A program made the position numbers and the translations under genes. Below are positions 47,801-60,779 of a stretch of DNA of 64,000 nucleotides, piece after piece. This DNA is from Druceiella hillmani (Eukaryota; Arthropoda; Insecta; Lepidoptera; Hepialidae), in the NCBI GenBank assembly GCA_039881145.1, contig JAYKKI010000063.1, forward strand, positions 12,369,001-12,433,000, in the 5' to 3' direction. Within the stretch, counting starts at the first letter, position 1; each line of letters begins with the position of its first letter. A model generated the notes under the pieces. That model saw only the letters and a program-made list of their open reading frames with translations. It had not been told where the DNA came from and ran no database searches.

Positions 47801-49785
47801 TGTGAAATATAACATTAATATTTACAAATAGTTTAACTAAAATATTATGAAAGCTAAAACGTCTATATGTACCTAATTGCGTATGAAATATCCGTATTGT
47901 TACTTCAAATTGGAGGTGGTTTATTACAAATAAATTCGTTAAAAATTTATCTTTCAAGAAAGTACACGAGTACATACAATTTTGAATAGATTTTTTTTTA
48001 AATACTATCGCTTTTCTTTATAAAGTGTTTTCTGTTATATTGGAAAAGAAGGAACAATCTAAAGTTTATTTCAACCCAGACGCCTACGATTCTTACGGCA
48101 TGTACATAAAATAAAATTTCCTTTTTATAAATATATCTTTAAGAAATTATACATTTAACTCTTTATTTTAGGGAATTAATTACATACTACATACATACTA
48201 CATACATACAAAACAGAGTGGAACAAAATTAGCTCTACCTGAAGATTTTTTATTTGTGACTAATTTTATTACATAAATTATATTTATATTCCATTCAAGA
48301 AGAAAGTTATTAGAAGAAATCTGCAATGAGTTACTCAGAAAATCATTGAAAGTGGCTCGATTGCTAAAAACTTCTAAGAAAACACGTGGCATAAGACGCA
48401 ACATCTGTAGATTAATCGAAGTATGAAGCAGACTACCGATCTCATAGTAATCAAATACTAAAGAGACCTGAAAGCGTAAAGACTAACACCATCATAAAAC
48501 CGTTCCACATAAAATGGGGAAAAGGTAAGAAAGATAAGAAGAAGAAAATATCATTATATAATATTAGGTTGAAATCGCGACTTATAAATATATGTGTAGA
48601 TATATAAAGACACACTTAATAACAGAAAGTTTTACTTCAAAAGTTCAGTACAGTTTATATCACATATTTTATGGCATGATTATCTGAAGATTTATGCAAC
48701 CAAGTAGTGAAAGGCAGTCATCAATCTGTTGCTGTTAATAGGAATCTCTAAATCGTTATTAAGGAATTTTTCTATAGACACATTTTTTAGTGGAAATTGT
48801 TTCAGGAGCTATAAAAAAGCTATAGAACAGAATACCATGTTTTTTGGAATTTTGTTTGTTTATCTGTCTGTCTACAAAACTAAATTTCAAAAGTGTCTTG
48901 ATATGACGTCAAAAAGTAATGAAATAAAGGAAAACGTAACGGCCTATATACTACGATCATGATATGATTAAACAGTACAACTAAATAGTCCGCGTGGGCG
49001 ACATCGCGGCCAAAAAGACAATTTTCGTAAAATAAACAAAATAATTTTGGTCATAACTTATGTCGTGTATAAATTTAATCGCGTATATATTTTGACTTTT
49101 AGTACGCTGAGTATGATTTAATTACATTTTAATTCGCGTTAAATATATGTTAATTCTCACTTTCAAGCCTTTGGCCTATTCCCTTTTTTACTCGACTATA
49201 TGTGCCAAAGAGAGTGTTTATCTGTTTGCGAGTGTGTGTATTTATCCAACGTGAAAAAATAAAAATTCGAAAAGGCTGCGAGTGTCACATTAAAAGTCTT
49301 GATGAGCATCTCTTAAAAATTTGTAATATGTTATATGAATAAATATGACATTTGACATTAAAATGTTATGCGTATTACGTAAATAACTCTTTTTTGTATG
49401 AAAGCTATTTGCTTTATGAGATGATTTGTTTACGTTATGATCTTAATGAGTGATAGAATAAAAAGGTTGGATCGAAATTGATGCACAAGTCTCACAGTGC
49501 GCCACTATTAACAGATTATTAATTATGTTTTACATACGCAAACATTTATTTTTTTATCTATTTACTTGTCCGAAATACTAGGCGCTATTTTTAGATTATT
49601 GTCCAAAATACTAGTCCGAAATACTTTTTTATGTTAGTGCCGCCACGCGATTATTTGATAGTCAAAGTGACCGCATTTGTCACAGCATAATTTTTGACTA
49701 TCGCAGCTACCAGGTTATCATGAGTTGGTAAGAGATGCGTATTTCATTCTTAAGGTGAATGTAGATACCTCATAGTTTATTTTTC

Positions 49786-49935
49786 TGCTGTCTTTCCATT
49801 AGAAGCCAATCATCTGCCAGACCGTTTCGAATTCAGTATATATTTATTTGCATTATAAATCGATATTGAGAATTAATAAACTAGATTACATTTTCAGCAT
49901 TTTAGTTTATTTTCATTATTAATTAAACTTTCTTT
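49786..49935 (+). repeat. Diverged copy of the 1.7-2.0 kb repeat unit
   Basis: It shares AGCCAATCATCTGCCAGA, TATATTTATTTGCATTATAA and the following AT-rich TTTATTTTCATTATTA tract with 1740-2090. It is absent from copy B, so it probably inserted after the duplication. Confidence 0.75.
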
Positions 49936-50025
49936 ACTTAGCAATTCAATCCTTGCGTTTAACACGGCGACATATCATCAATGTCCACCATTTAATTTTT
50001 CTAATGGCTTACCATTGTTCTTGTA

Positions 50026-50981
50026 TTATACCAAAGAAGTATAACTTCTAACGCGCGTACATAAATGCAAATGACTTTTTCCACGAAGTTCTTTTAAATT
50101 TTTTGGAATAAATAATAATCCCAGGGAGCCAATATTTGATGGATGTTGCAACATTTGAAACCAGCACTTGTAAAGGATAGACTTCGTAACATGGCTCCTG
50201 TATACAGAAGCATAGTAACGCAAAAGCAACACATCTTTCGCTAGTTTTCCTCGCTTTTTCTTTTTCAATATTTCTTTGAGCTGATGCAGTAGATTATTTT
50301 AATTCTCTTTCGTTATAAAAACATCTATGTGTGTTTCTTTGAAGCAATGAGCAGGTGACAGATTACGACACCTTGAACATTTTAAGGGATCGGTTATCCC
50401 TTTCAAATCATAATTTTTGAAGTATTTTTTAAGGGATCGGGTATCCCTTTATGGACTCCTGCTTGGATTCGGATTCGTAATAATGAACCCAAGTTTCGTC
50501 GCCTGTAACCATTCAGCTCAAAATTCCATCCTTATCCTCTCTAAATAGATGCAAAACATTAAACACGTTTCTGATTTTACTACTGCGTGCACATTCTCGG
50601 CACCCATCTTACACTGACTTCGAACTTGCCAAGATGTTCATGAACAGTATTCAAAATGGGTGTAGAGGATACTCTAATTATTTCTCCCAACTGTTTCTTC
50701 TTTAATTGGGCAATGTCCAACATAACTTTTTCAACTTTTTTAGCAATGGAGAAGGTGGCTTCGATCGAGCGCGGATGTTCTTCTATCGAATGCGACTTAT
50801 AAATCATGATTTTACTAATACAGGACTTACCGTAAACAGATTACATCTCATTCAATATTATTTTCTTCGTCAAAAAATATATATTTTGTAATGAATCTCT
50901 CCTTAGTAACTACGTAAGCAACCCCGATCCCTCACCATCCCTTTCATTCCACGAACTTTTTGACCCACCCTCATACAAATG
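50026..50981 (-). pseudogene. mariner transposase remnant in copy A
   Basis: A minus-strand mariner (DD34D) transposase in broken frames. The second helix-turn-helix region at 50807-50580 ends VHEHLGKFEVSVRWVPRM. The first catalytic motif GDETWVHYYESESKQ is at about 50503-50460 with its Asp kept, preceded by an in-frame stop. The later part at 50268-50026 (RGKLAKDVLLL, SHVTKSILYKCWFQML, LRGKSHLHL) has lost the second Asp: the usual H-D-N-A-P is replaced by R-Y-Y-A-S. It also has a deletion across the P-D-L-A-P block carrying the third. A terminus-like TATGAGGGTGGGTCAAAAAG lies at the 5' end (about 50981-50955). The other terminus is not recognisable. The HTH-containing start is missing. Confidence 0.85.
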
Positions 50982-52496
50982 AAGTCATATCAGTGCTATA
51001 TAATGACAGATGCGACAACGGTTTTACATTTTTATTAATATGCATTTAGTTCAAAAGCGTATATTATTAATACAGTGAAAGCAATAACAAGAATTATTTG
51101 GCACGTTGAAGCGAATTTTCATTTAATTTCTGAAATCATAAATAGATATTTAATTTGAATTCATTGACAACAATACAGTTATTATTAGTTTTTGTTTGAA
51201 ATTGTGGTAACTCTATTTGATTTCAAACATAATTTTAAAGCGTAAATGGATTACCACTGTTAACTTCTGAAGGTAGAGTCCAATGACTTTTCTAATTTGA
51301 CTGCGTAACTAGAGAAGGAATGTTCATAAAAAGATAAACAATGTTTAGGTAAGGATAGTATGCGTAGGTTTTCTAAACGTTAATAAGGAATATTTCCGAA
51401 TAAGTTTGTCGATCTGATGCTAACATAAAAGGGATAATGTGGATTGTTTAAAGTATTATAAAGTAAGAAAAAATTACCAAAATTATCAAGTATGGTCACC
51501 AATTTGAGCCGTAACTTAAATGCACAACGGGATTAAGTTTTATTGAGGCCGTATCTATAAAGGACACATAATTTTTGAAGTATTTTTAGTTTTTTAAGCA
51601 ATTGCTCGCTAAGATCTGGATAACATAAGTGTCGGAGGTAGGCTTTTTATGTTATTCTGTTGAGCCTCCATAGACAATGTTAAAATAATATCCTTCATGC
51701 AATTTTCTATCCCATCTGCTTTGAGTATCACTATACCAATATGAAAACAAGAAAAACTAATCAAATATTAAAACAATTTGCCATCGTGATGTTCATTGTA
51801 CTGCGTTACCATATAATTTTAATTTACATTAATCCATCTATTTCTACGCTATTATTGTGAAATATCAGATAACTAACGACGTGATATACAAAGATTCAAA
51901 TCGTCAGTTGAAAAGGTGTCGCTGGAATTTATTTTCCTGTACTAATTTGTTTCTTTGATTGAGACGCATAATTCTCACGATATTTATTAACTATTCATGT
52001 TTACTAAAGAAATTTTCTTCAGCAGTTATAAACATTTTTTTCAGCAGTTATAAACATTGAAGAGAGCGCGCGTTTGAATGAACAACGCCTATCTTGTTTC
52101 ATTAAATAACTCCTAAAATATTCGTCAATAAGTTTTCAAATATACAAATTTATTTTCCCGTCCCATTAATACATATCTTGTTTTAATGTGATGCTCCATT
52201 TACCTTTTTTCTCGTATATAATTCTGACAAACATAAATGCCTGTTACATACATACATATATGTACATACTCGTATATAAAGACATACAAAAATTACACAA
52301 CGTGTATTTGGTTAACAAAAAAATTAATTAACGGTACAAATATTAGATATAAATGCGAAAGTAGATTCGTGCGTCTCGAACTATTTAGTCATTTCCAAAG
52401 ACAAGATCCAATATTTTTGCCACAATGTAATGTTACATTACGTCACCATTTTTGCTTTTCCATACAGCCCAAGTGACAGGTCTAGTTAGTAAGAAT

Positions 52497-53112
52497 AATA
52501 ATAATATCATTTATTTGGATATAAAATACAACAAATAAAGTAGTAGACATGTACAGAAATTTTCTTAGAGCTAATGACAAAATAAAAATTAAGTTATACG
52601 AGTTACGTATCGCGTTCCGTGGATACTCAAAAATATATATTTTTGAGTATCCACGGAACGCTACTATTACTGCTTACAAATATACTTTATTTAATTACAA
52701 TTTACAATAATAATTATTAAGATTAACAATTTTGAACAACGTTAACTCTAAGACGTTGGCTCTCCCCGTCAGTTGCTCGGACTCTATTTTATAGGTCTCC
52801 TCTACTGACGATTGCATTCTGAGAAGCTTGGTTTTATTTGATGTTTTGAAGCAAAGTCAGCAGACTTGCAGCAGACTTCTTAGTAATATAATGTCCATCG
52901 GATGTTAATGGCTTCGCAGCGTTCTTGTAGATTAATTTATTAGACATTTATGCTTAGTGGCTTCCTAGTATTTTCCTGCTATCCATCAGATGTTGTGAGT
53001 TAGCTTAGCATTCTTGCGACTTAATTTATTTTATGTTTATGTTGAGATGGATTATGGTTACTTAATTCACGCCTTAACCTTAAATTTTTCAATATTTTAT
53101 CCACAAAAAGGC
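52497..53112 (-). mobile_element. 616-bp insertion in copy A with AAGAAT target duplication
   Basis: Copy B has this site empty (CAGAATTCTGG). In copy A the insertion is bounded by AAGAAT at 52491-52496 and 53113-53118. The left edge is an (AAT)n tract, which in minus orientation would be a simple 3' tail, as in some non-LTR or SINE-like elements. The interior has no coding frame. It contains the 50-bp palindrome and two diverged CCATC.GATGTT blocks (about 52891 and 52983). Confidence 0.7.
52612..52661. repeat. Perfect 50-bp palindrome, no loop
   Basis: The left half starts GCGTTCCGTGGATACTCAAA and is followed directly by its exact reverse complement, ending GGATACTCAAA in reverse and GGAACGC. 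The centre is ATATAT. It lies inside the 616-bp insertion. Confidence 0.97.
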
Positions 53113-53290
53113 AAGAATTCTGGTGCAGTTGATTGTTACAAATTGAAAAGTGGTAAAAGAAAATAAACAATATTTCGATGCTTATCTCAACGATACAACA
53201 TTTACGTGTATATAATTTCAGGTAATTGTAGCGTGAAATCAAAACACAAAAGCCCTCTTACTGTCAATTTGCAAATATAAAATTCTATTA

Positions 53291-55571
53291 TAATAGGTAC
53301 ATATATCGCCATCTTAATGGAATATTGACCTATTAGTACTTAAGTCAAAGTTGAGTTACATACAGACACAGGCTTATGTTAGCACCATATATCGTCCCTT
53401 TTAAATAATTTTGAAATTAGACGCTGTTGCCGTCCCAGTGATATATCCGTCTCTTTCACTATTATGTAATCTCTCATCATACTTCTCTCAAGCAGTTCGC
53501 ACAATGATGTTGTTAATTTTTTATTGGACGAAGACGCAATTCATATTTAGTGTTTTTACGTCCAATTTTAGAAGTAAGTTTTAACAAATTTGGTAATCTG
53601 AAACTGACAGATTAAATTTTAGATCAGTTTATTACCAATTTTATTCCCATATACCATAAAATATTTAGTTTTAAGTTTGTTTATAATAAGACGTTGTTTA
53701 TTTTTAGTGGCAGATTATGATTTCAGTTAGGTTACTATTTAAAACTATTAATTATTTAAGGTAACACTTTATGTCATTCAAATTTATGTCTCTTTACTAC
53801 TAAAGGTTATTCTTACTTACTAGCTGAAATAGGAGTTGAATCTTTGAAAAAAATTAACATAATGTGTTACCTTTTTTATTGCCTGCCATTATTATGCATT
53901 AAAATAATCTCATTAAATAAGTCATAGTTAGGCAAAACATGCATATGAGAGTCTTATTTATAACCATCAATATTTTTGTATTATTAAACCTTAGTAGCAT
54001 TATTTATTAAACTGATGCTAAACACGGCGCAAACAAAATCGATTCGTGTTTGCTGAAGATTTTTGAGAAGCTTTCAGAAGACAAGAGTCACCACATGACA
54101 TTGATTACAACTTGGTACTTTTTTCTGACAATGTCTGCGGTCAAATAAAAATAAAATAGCACTTTATCTTTATGCATTTACCCATCTAAATATTGAATCA
54201 ATCACTCATAATAACTAATAAAAGGTCATACCCAAAATTAGGGTGACAATATTCATAGTTTCATAGAAAAGGAGGTCAGAAAAAACCTGAAATCCGGGCC
54301 AATATATTCCCCTCACCAATATATAGTCACAATTAAAAATTTAAGAAATCGGGCAAGAAATTCTTAGTCCATGAGCTAGCGTTTGAGTCCTTTTTGGACT
54401 TAAAAATTTTTAAGGAGATTAGGGTCCCAACTTTAATATGACTAAAGATAAAGTAAAGTTGTTAAGAGGCCAAAAAAGTGCACCTTTTTCATTTTTCTTG
54501 GAGACCTCGTACAAAGATGAGGAATGCCAGGAAGTAAGCATCAGAAACAAAAGGAAAAAAATGCTGCTATCAATGCCTACACAGAAAAACAAGATCTTAA
54601 TGAGAACAAAAACAAAGATCTGCGAGAGCTATTGTCAAAAAAATTTATCCCCAATTTCTACTGACATTTTTATAACTATATTCTTTAATTCCTAACCCAA
54701 CTTATTATAATAGCAATATTAAAATCATAATTTAACTAAGCACAGCATTAAAAATTATCTTAATTTTTAGTTATTCCATCTGAACATTACATACAAAAAT
54801 GTTTAATTGTTTCTGCTGCATGAATTATAATAATATTGATTCCCAAATTTTATTAAAAAGCGAGTTCCTTTAAGATTAATGTAAATTATAATAATATTGA
54901 TTATCAAAGTTAATTAAAAGAAACTGGTTTCTTTAAGATTAATTGTCTTTGCTCTAGAAATTTTTATTCTATGTTTTATAGCGATTTTATAATAGTCTTA
55001 GATTAAAGTGAATTACCTAAGCTGATATGTTTTTTACTTTAGAAGATTTTATTTAGTTTTTATAGTGATTTTGTTGGATACTTCTACTTAAGTCTGTTTT
55101 TTTTAAATATGTACAAATTAAGCAGATTTTATGACTTGAACAATGAAAGATTTTCTCATTTTTATAACTTAAACGTGTTAATTCAATTTTTGTAAAGTTA
55201 TTTTTTTCATTCCATATTCACCACAAGCATTAAGTTGAGCAATTAACTTATAAATTAAGTCTGATCAACAGCTGAACAAGCTCGTTAATTTTGTAACTTT
55301 ATGTTATCCGTGAAAGAATCTACATTAAAAGAATGGTATAAAAGTATTTTTTTTCTTCTGATTGTTGCAAAAACGTTATCAGTTTATTCATGGTTACATA
55401 ATTTGAACTTTTTTCTTTCTGACTAAGTAATGACATTAAATAATGCAGGCTTAAAACTAATTGATTAAGAATTGCTTTTGATTTTATTTTCCAATACTTC
55501 GATTAAGTCCTAATTGCATTCTGTCTTCTTCTCTTTTTTTACTTAAGCTAGTATTCAATTAAGAGTGCGAT

Positions 55572-55575
<4 letters not shown>
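53291..55575. other. Spacer between duplication copies, no gene
   Basis: This stretch has no counterpart after copy B. An 85-codon frame at 54438-54695 (plus) is lysine-rich without a known domain, and a second frame overlapping it is also open. A TTAGGGTGACAA start at about 54238 resembles hAT-type ends but has no partner. Confidence 0.4.
54823..54944. repeat. 61-bp tandem duplication
   Basis: AATTATAATAATATTGAT starts units at 54823 and 54884. Both run to a CTTTAAGATTAAT block. Confidence 0.85.
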
Positions 55576-55638
<63 letters not shown>

Positions 55639-55640
55639 TT
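55576..55640. repeat. (AT)n microsatellite at the left edge of copy B
   Basis: About 30 AT dinucleotides. A similar AT/CATA array at 60680-60757 precedes copy C, so the microsatellite appears to be part of the duplicated unit. Confidence 0.95.
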
Positions 55641-57019
55641 ATTTATTTAGAAATCGAAGTCAGATATATATGCGTAAGATGAATAAACATTTGCAAGCTT
55701 GTTAATGGATATTTTAAAAAATCATGTAATGAAACCCGCACCCTTATAATAGAATTTTCTTAAGTCGTTGTTTATAATATTATACTTAGCTCGATAATGC
55801 CTGTTTAATACTACCATAAATATTACATCTCATGTTTCGAAACCCTAGAGATACCCCTTTAAAGAAACCAGTTGGCATTATGAAAAATGACATTAATATT
55901 TGTAAATAGTTTTATAAACATATCGTATATTCTAAAACGTTTATATGTACCCCATTGTGTATAGAACCATTATATTCTATATTCCACTCCCACTTAATAA
56001 GATATTGTAGAAGAAATCTGCAACGAGTAGGCCAGAAATCATGATAAGTGGCACGAATGCTAAAAAAGTCTAACAAAAATATATTGTGTAATACTCAACA
56101 TCAATATGCTAATCGAGTGCCAGTGTCATGATAATCAAGTGCTAAAACACCTGAAAGCTCAAACTTAAACCATAGAAAATCGAGAATTCTGACGTTAATG
56201 CACCATAAACCCGTTCCACATTACGTGGAGAAAACAAAAGGACTAGAAGAAGGAAATGACATTGTACAATATTAGTTTGAAATCGCGATTTATAAATACA
56301 TTTATAGATGCACAAAAACATGGAAACAAATTTGAACCAAATTAAGGAAATATGGAAATATGATTTGTTTCCTCACAGTAAGTATCGCTTCAAAAATTCA
56401 GAACACTATATATTTTATGGTATGATTATCTAAAGTTAATGAAAAGCAATCGTCGATCTGTTGCCATTAACAGGATCTCTATTTTGTTATCAAGAATTTA
56501 TCTGTACACATTTTATGAGAAAATCATTTCAGGTGCTGAAAATTAACTGTAAAATGGAATGCATGTATATTTTGAGTGTGTTTGTTCATCTGTTCGCTTA
56601 AGCACACGGCATGTTCGTATACTTATGTCTTAAAAAAAACTGGAGTATCTTGGCATGGCATAAAACGTAATGAACTCTATCTGCTAACGATCAGTACAAC
56701 TAGATAGCCCAAGCGTGAGGGAACTCGCACGCAAAAAGATACGAGTTATCATTAAATAATCGAATTCATTTTGCTTTTAATTCATATCGTGTATGAAGTT
56801 TTACTTTTATTACGCGTAGTACGTTTATACACATGAGATATCTAAAATCCTCTTAACTTTCTGAGTGACGACATGATGAGGTGACGACACGATTCATGTA
56901 ATACGACGGTTAAGAGTGGCCATTTTATTCAACATGAAATAATAAAAATTTGAAAAGGTCATGGATATCAAGTGAAAAGTCTTGATAAACACGTTTTAAA
57001 AATATACAAAATATTATCA

Positions 57020-57267
57020 TCCACACAATTATAACACAGTGAATTCTGTTTAGTGTTTAGCGTATAGAATGAAAATAGAAGCCAGAAAAACCTTTTTTTT
57101 TTTATTTTCTCTGTCTGTATGTTAATTTGCACCTGTGTCACGCAAAATCTACTGATCGGATTTTGATGAAATTTCGTATAGTAATAGTATGTACCCAGGA
57201 GCAACATATAAAAAAAAAGTTTTTTCTTAATTATACGCGAACGAAGTCGTAGACACAGCTAGTATTA
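57020..57267 (+). repeat. Dispersed short repeat (SINE/LINE-tail-like), copy 2
   Basis: It contains CTGTCTGTATGTTAATTTGC, GTGTCACGCAAAATCTACTG, GATTTTGATGAAATTTCGTA and an end reading CGAACGAAGTCGTAGACACA followed by GCTAGTATTAC. This is the order of a common insect repeat. It is absent at the matching place in copy A (about 49330-49355), so it inserted after duplication. The related copy is at 16065-16320. Confidence 0.65.
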
Positions 57268-58185
57268 CATAATTTTATCTAACACATATTACATTATTAC
57301 ATATTCATTAAATTTGTTCATTAAGACTTTATGTAGTATCAATTAACTTTCCTTGTATCAAAGAAATAGTTTCAAAAATAAGTTTAAATAAAACTATGTA
57401 AAACATGTAGTAAAATATAATGAAATTTTGTTTCGAATTTACTTTATAATTTGTGGTCGGGTTTTGTTTCTGCTAAGTGGCATAACAAAACTATGACAAC
57501 GTGTATTTGTATTTCATAAACAATGACAACGCTGTTGACGGAGAATCAATATTTGTTTTCAGTAAGAGATATCCAATACTGGAGAAAATTCGTATTATTG
57601 TATTTATTTATAATTTAAAATCCTTTGAGCGTTCTCAGAGCGCTCAAAATTTAAAAGCAAACAAGAAAGTGTTGATTGGAACTCATCAATTATGAACAGA
57701 AAATTTCTAATCTTATTTTATAGAATCATGTCGAAGAGAATTTAAATAAGTGTCTTGTAAATTGTTAATTTAATTCAGAACACAATTAGCTAGAAAATAA
57801 TTTTGTTTAGTTTACCTTGTCAATAGTCATTTAACATTTTGTACGCATTACGTAGATAGATATTTTGTGTGTGAAATATTGTTTGCTTAATGAGGTTTAT
57901 TATTTATGTTGTGATCTTAATGAGTTACAAAATAAAAAGGCTAGATCGTGATTGATGTGTAAATCTCACTCTGCGCCGCTCTTAACTAATTATTAGTTAC
58001 GTTTTACATATGCAATACCTATTTTAAACTTATGGTTTCCTTTTATTCTGTCGAGAAATTATAATTTGCCTGTATTCATTTTTATTATTTTCAACCCTAC
58101 AATTTTCTAAAAGATAATTATTCTGTTTGTGTACAAATGGATACATATCGGTACTGTACAATCACAGGTGCCACAATGTTTTCAA

Positions 58186-58229
58186 ATGACTTTTTAAAAT
58201 CGATTATCTAATCGATTTTAAAAAGTCAT
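58186..58229. repeat. Perfect palindrome, 20-bp arms, 4-nt loop
   Basis: ATGACTTTTTAAAATCGATT, loop ATCT, then the exact reverse complement. AAAAAGTCATCGA is repeated directly once more about 25 bp downstream. Confidence 0.95.
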
Positions 58230-58685
58230 CGATCACCGAAAAAGTCATCGAAGTCACGAACCCTGGAAAAACTAGTAGAATTACTATGTAGGTTGAAGCG
58301 AAGAAATTATATTGTATCGATAATGCATTTCTATATATGATATGCAATTATATATTTTACTCGACAATCGTATTTGTTTTTTATTAATTACCAACGTGAA
58401 TTATTTTCGTGGAACTTTTATGGAAAGCTTGTAAATTGTCCTTGGATATTGAGTTATTAAATTTTATCCGAGGATTCGCATACGAATATTTTATATTTTT
58501 GCAGTGATACATTTGTCCAGTAATAAAGTTTTATGTCAAAGGTATCGTTTATTGGAATAATAATAGCTATCGTTTATTGGAAACTTAAAATTTAGACATA
58601 TCTTCACGTTTTCATTTCTAATAACATAAAATGTTCCTTAAGAAATATTCGGAAGCGATAAATCCTGGCCTAAAGATAAATAAGG

Positions 58686-59010
58686 AGGAGGGAGACGGTC
58701 CTGGAAATTTCTCAACAGCTGATAGTAAACCTGTCGAGTTTAGGCTCATTTGACTTCTCTAAATAAGTTCTTCGATTGCATACTGTAACCAGAAGGATCT
58801 GACAATGAAAGACGAAGGTGGTCATAGGAACTTCCCAATGGTTAGCAGTAAACTCATCGAGTTTAGGCTTGTTTGACTTGTCTAAATAAGTTCTTTGATT
58901 ACATATTGTAACAATAAGGATCTGATAATGAAAGAGGGAGATGGTCGTGGGAACGTCTCAATGGCTAGCATTAAACTCATAGAGTTTGAACATGTTTAAC
59001 TTCTCTTAAT
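58686..59010. repeat. Minisatellite, period about 122 bp, about 2.7 units
   Basis: Three units share AGTAAAC.C.TCGAGTTTAGGC, TTTGACTT.TCTAAATAAGTT, CTTTGATTACATA.TGTAAC and GGATCTGA.AATGAAAGA. The third unit is cut off after TTTAACTTCTCT. Confidence 0.85.
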
Positions 59011-60680
59011 GAGTCAGTCTTCTGATAAATAAAGTCAGGATTTTAAGCCTGATTAACTATTTTTCCTCTGAATATTGATATTCAAAAACTTTACTAAGTT
59101 GTATTTGGACGTCTAATTTGAGCACATTAAAAATAATATAATTATTATTAGTTCTTGTTTGAAATTTTAATAATTTAGTTTCAAAAAAAATTGAAAGCGT
59201 GAAGGGACGGTTAACTTCTGGGGCTGATCCAATGACTTTCCTAATTTGACTGCGTAACCACAGACGGAATGTTTATAAAAGGATGAAGAACATTGAGGAA
59301 AGAGTAGTATGCGTAGGTTTTCTAAATGTTAGCAAAGGGTATAGCCAAATAAATTTGTCAATCTGGTGCTGACATAAGAGAACTTTTATGGATTTTTTCT
59401 TCTTCTTTTATAAATTGTTTAAAGTAATATAAAGTAAGAAAAGATTACCAAATTGAGCTTATCAAATATGATCACCCATTTAAGCCATAATCTGAACTCA
59501 CAAATAGGATTAAGTTTTATTGAGGCCCAATATGAAATAGACACATAATTTTTGAAATATTTTTAGTTTGCAATTAACTCGGTAAGATCTAGATAACATA
59601 AGTTAATAACACAGAGGTGAGCTTTTTATGTTATTCTTTTGAACGTCTTATCCTTCATGCCATTTTCTCTCCCACCTGCATTGAGTATTACGATATCAAT
59701 ATAAAAAAAAGAAAAACTCATGACATGTGAAAATATTTTGCGATCAGGACGTTCATTATATCACGTTACCTCATTATTTTCATTTACATTAATCTATTTA
59801 TATCTACATCATATACTCAAATTTCAGGTAACTAGAGTTGTGAATTAGAAAGATTCAACAAGTCAATTGAAGATGTGTCGCTGAAATTTATTGCCCTGTA
59901 CCAACTTTTTCTTTGGTACATTTATACGATTTTTACTATATTTAGTAATTATGTATGCCCTGTCAGAAATTACTTTTCTGTCTCAACTTCACTGTTCACC
60001 ATTTGCAATCATTGAAGAGAGCGCGTGTCTGACTGATCAACGCCTATCTTATGACCTTAAGAGTAGCTCCGCTACAAGGGTACAAAATGGTGCAGGTTTC
60101 GTTCAATAATTTCTCTAATATTCAACAACTAGTCCCCAAATATGCGAACTTATTTTTCTGTCCCATTAATAGATGCAGGTATGTTGTTTTAATATCTCGC
60201 TCTATTTACCATATCTCTCGTATATAATTCGGAGAAATACATATGCCAAACTACATACATACATGCATATATGTACATATATAGAAAATTACAAAGCGTA
60301 TATTTAATGAACAAAAAAAGTTAATTAACAGTACAAATATTATATATAAATGCGAAATCATATTTATGCATCTCAACTATTTAGTCATTTCCAAGCAAAA
60401 GATCCAATTTTTTACCACAATATTATTTATAAATTAAATCACTATTTTTCGCTTTTCCATGCATCTGAAGCGACGGACCTAAGTAAGTCAGAATTCTGGT
60501 GCAGTTGATTATTGTAAACCCAAAGTAGTAGAAGAAAATAAACAATAATTCGATGTTAATCTCAACGATACAACCTTTACGTGTACACAATTTTAAGGAG
60601 AAACATTAAGTAATTTTGGCGTGAACGCAAAACAAACAAACCACTTACTGTCAGTGCAAATATAAGATTACATTAAAAAT

Positions 60681-60757
60681 ATATATATTTATAAACACAC
60701 ACACATATTATATACATATATATATATATACATATATATGTATATGTATATATATAA
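60681..60757. repeat. (AT)n/(CATA)n microsatellite before copy C
   Basis: Mixed TA, CA and CATA motifs. Confidence 0.9.
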
Positions 60758-60779
60758 GGATTATGTCCAAAGGGAAAAG

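Larger units (their letters stand above)
47803..53290 (+). repeat. Segmental duplication copy A
   Basis: Blocks matching copy B in the same order are 47803-47884 with 55884-55965, 48283-48600 with 55985-56310, 48640-48870 with 56385-56610, 48900-49320 with 56650-57010, 49350-49535 with 57830-58015, 51178-52490 with 59146-60488, and 53110-53290 with 60488-60680. Shared strings include AGAAGAAATCTGCAA, TTGAAATCGCGA, TATGCGTAGGTTTTCTAAA and AGAATTCTGGTGCAGTTGAT. Divergence with many indels shows the duplication is old. Copy A alone contains the mariner remnant and the 616-bp insertion. No gene is visible in the shared sequence. Confidence 0.85.
55645..60680 (+). repeat. Segmental duplication copy B
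   Basis: It matches copy A in order (pairs listed there). Its first 240 bp (55645-55880) also match 60780-61035, the start of a third copy. The distance from B to C is about 5.13 kb. Copy B lacks the mariner and the 616-bp insertion and instead holds a short repeat at 57020-57267 and a 122-bp minisatellite. A 64-codon frame at 57501-57695 and others have no known domain. Confidence 0.85.

Noticed and set aside
54238..54300. hAT-like end TTAGGGTGACAA
   Set aside because: No matching inverted end or transposase piece is found nearby.
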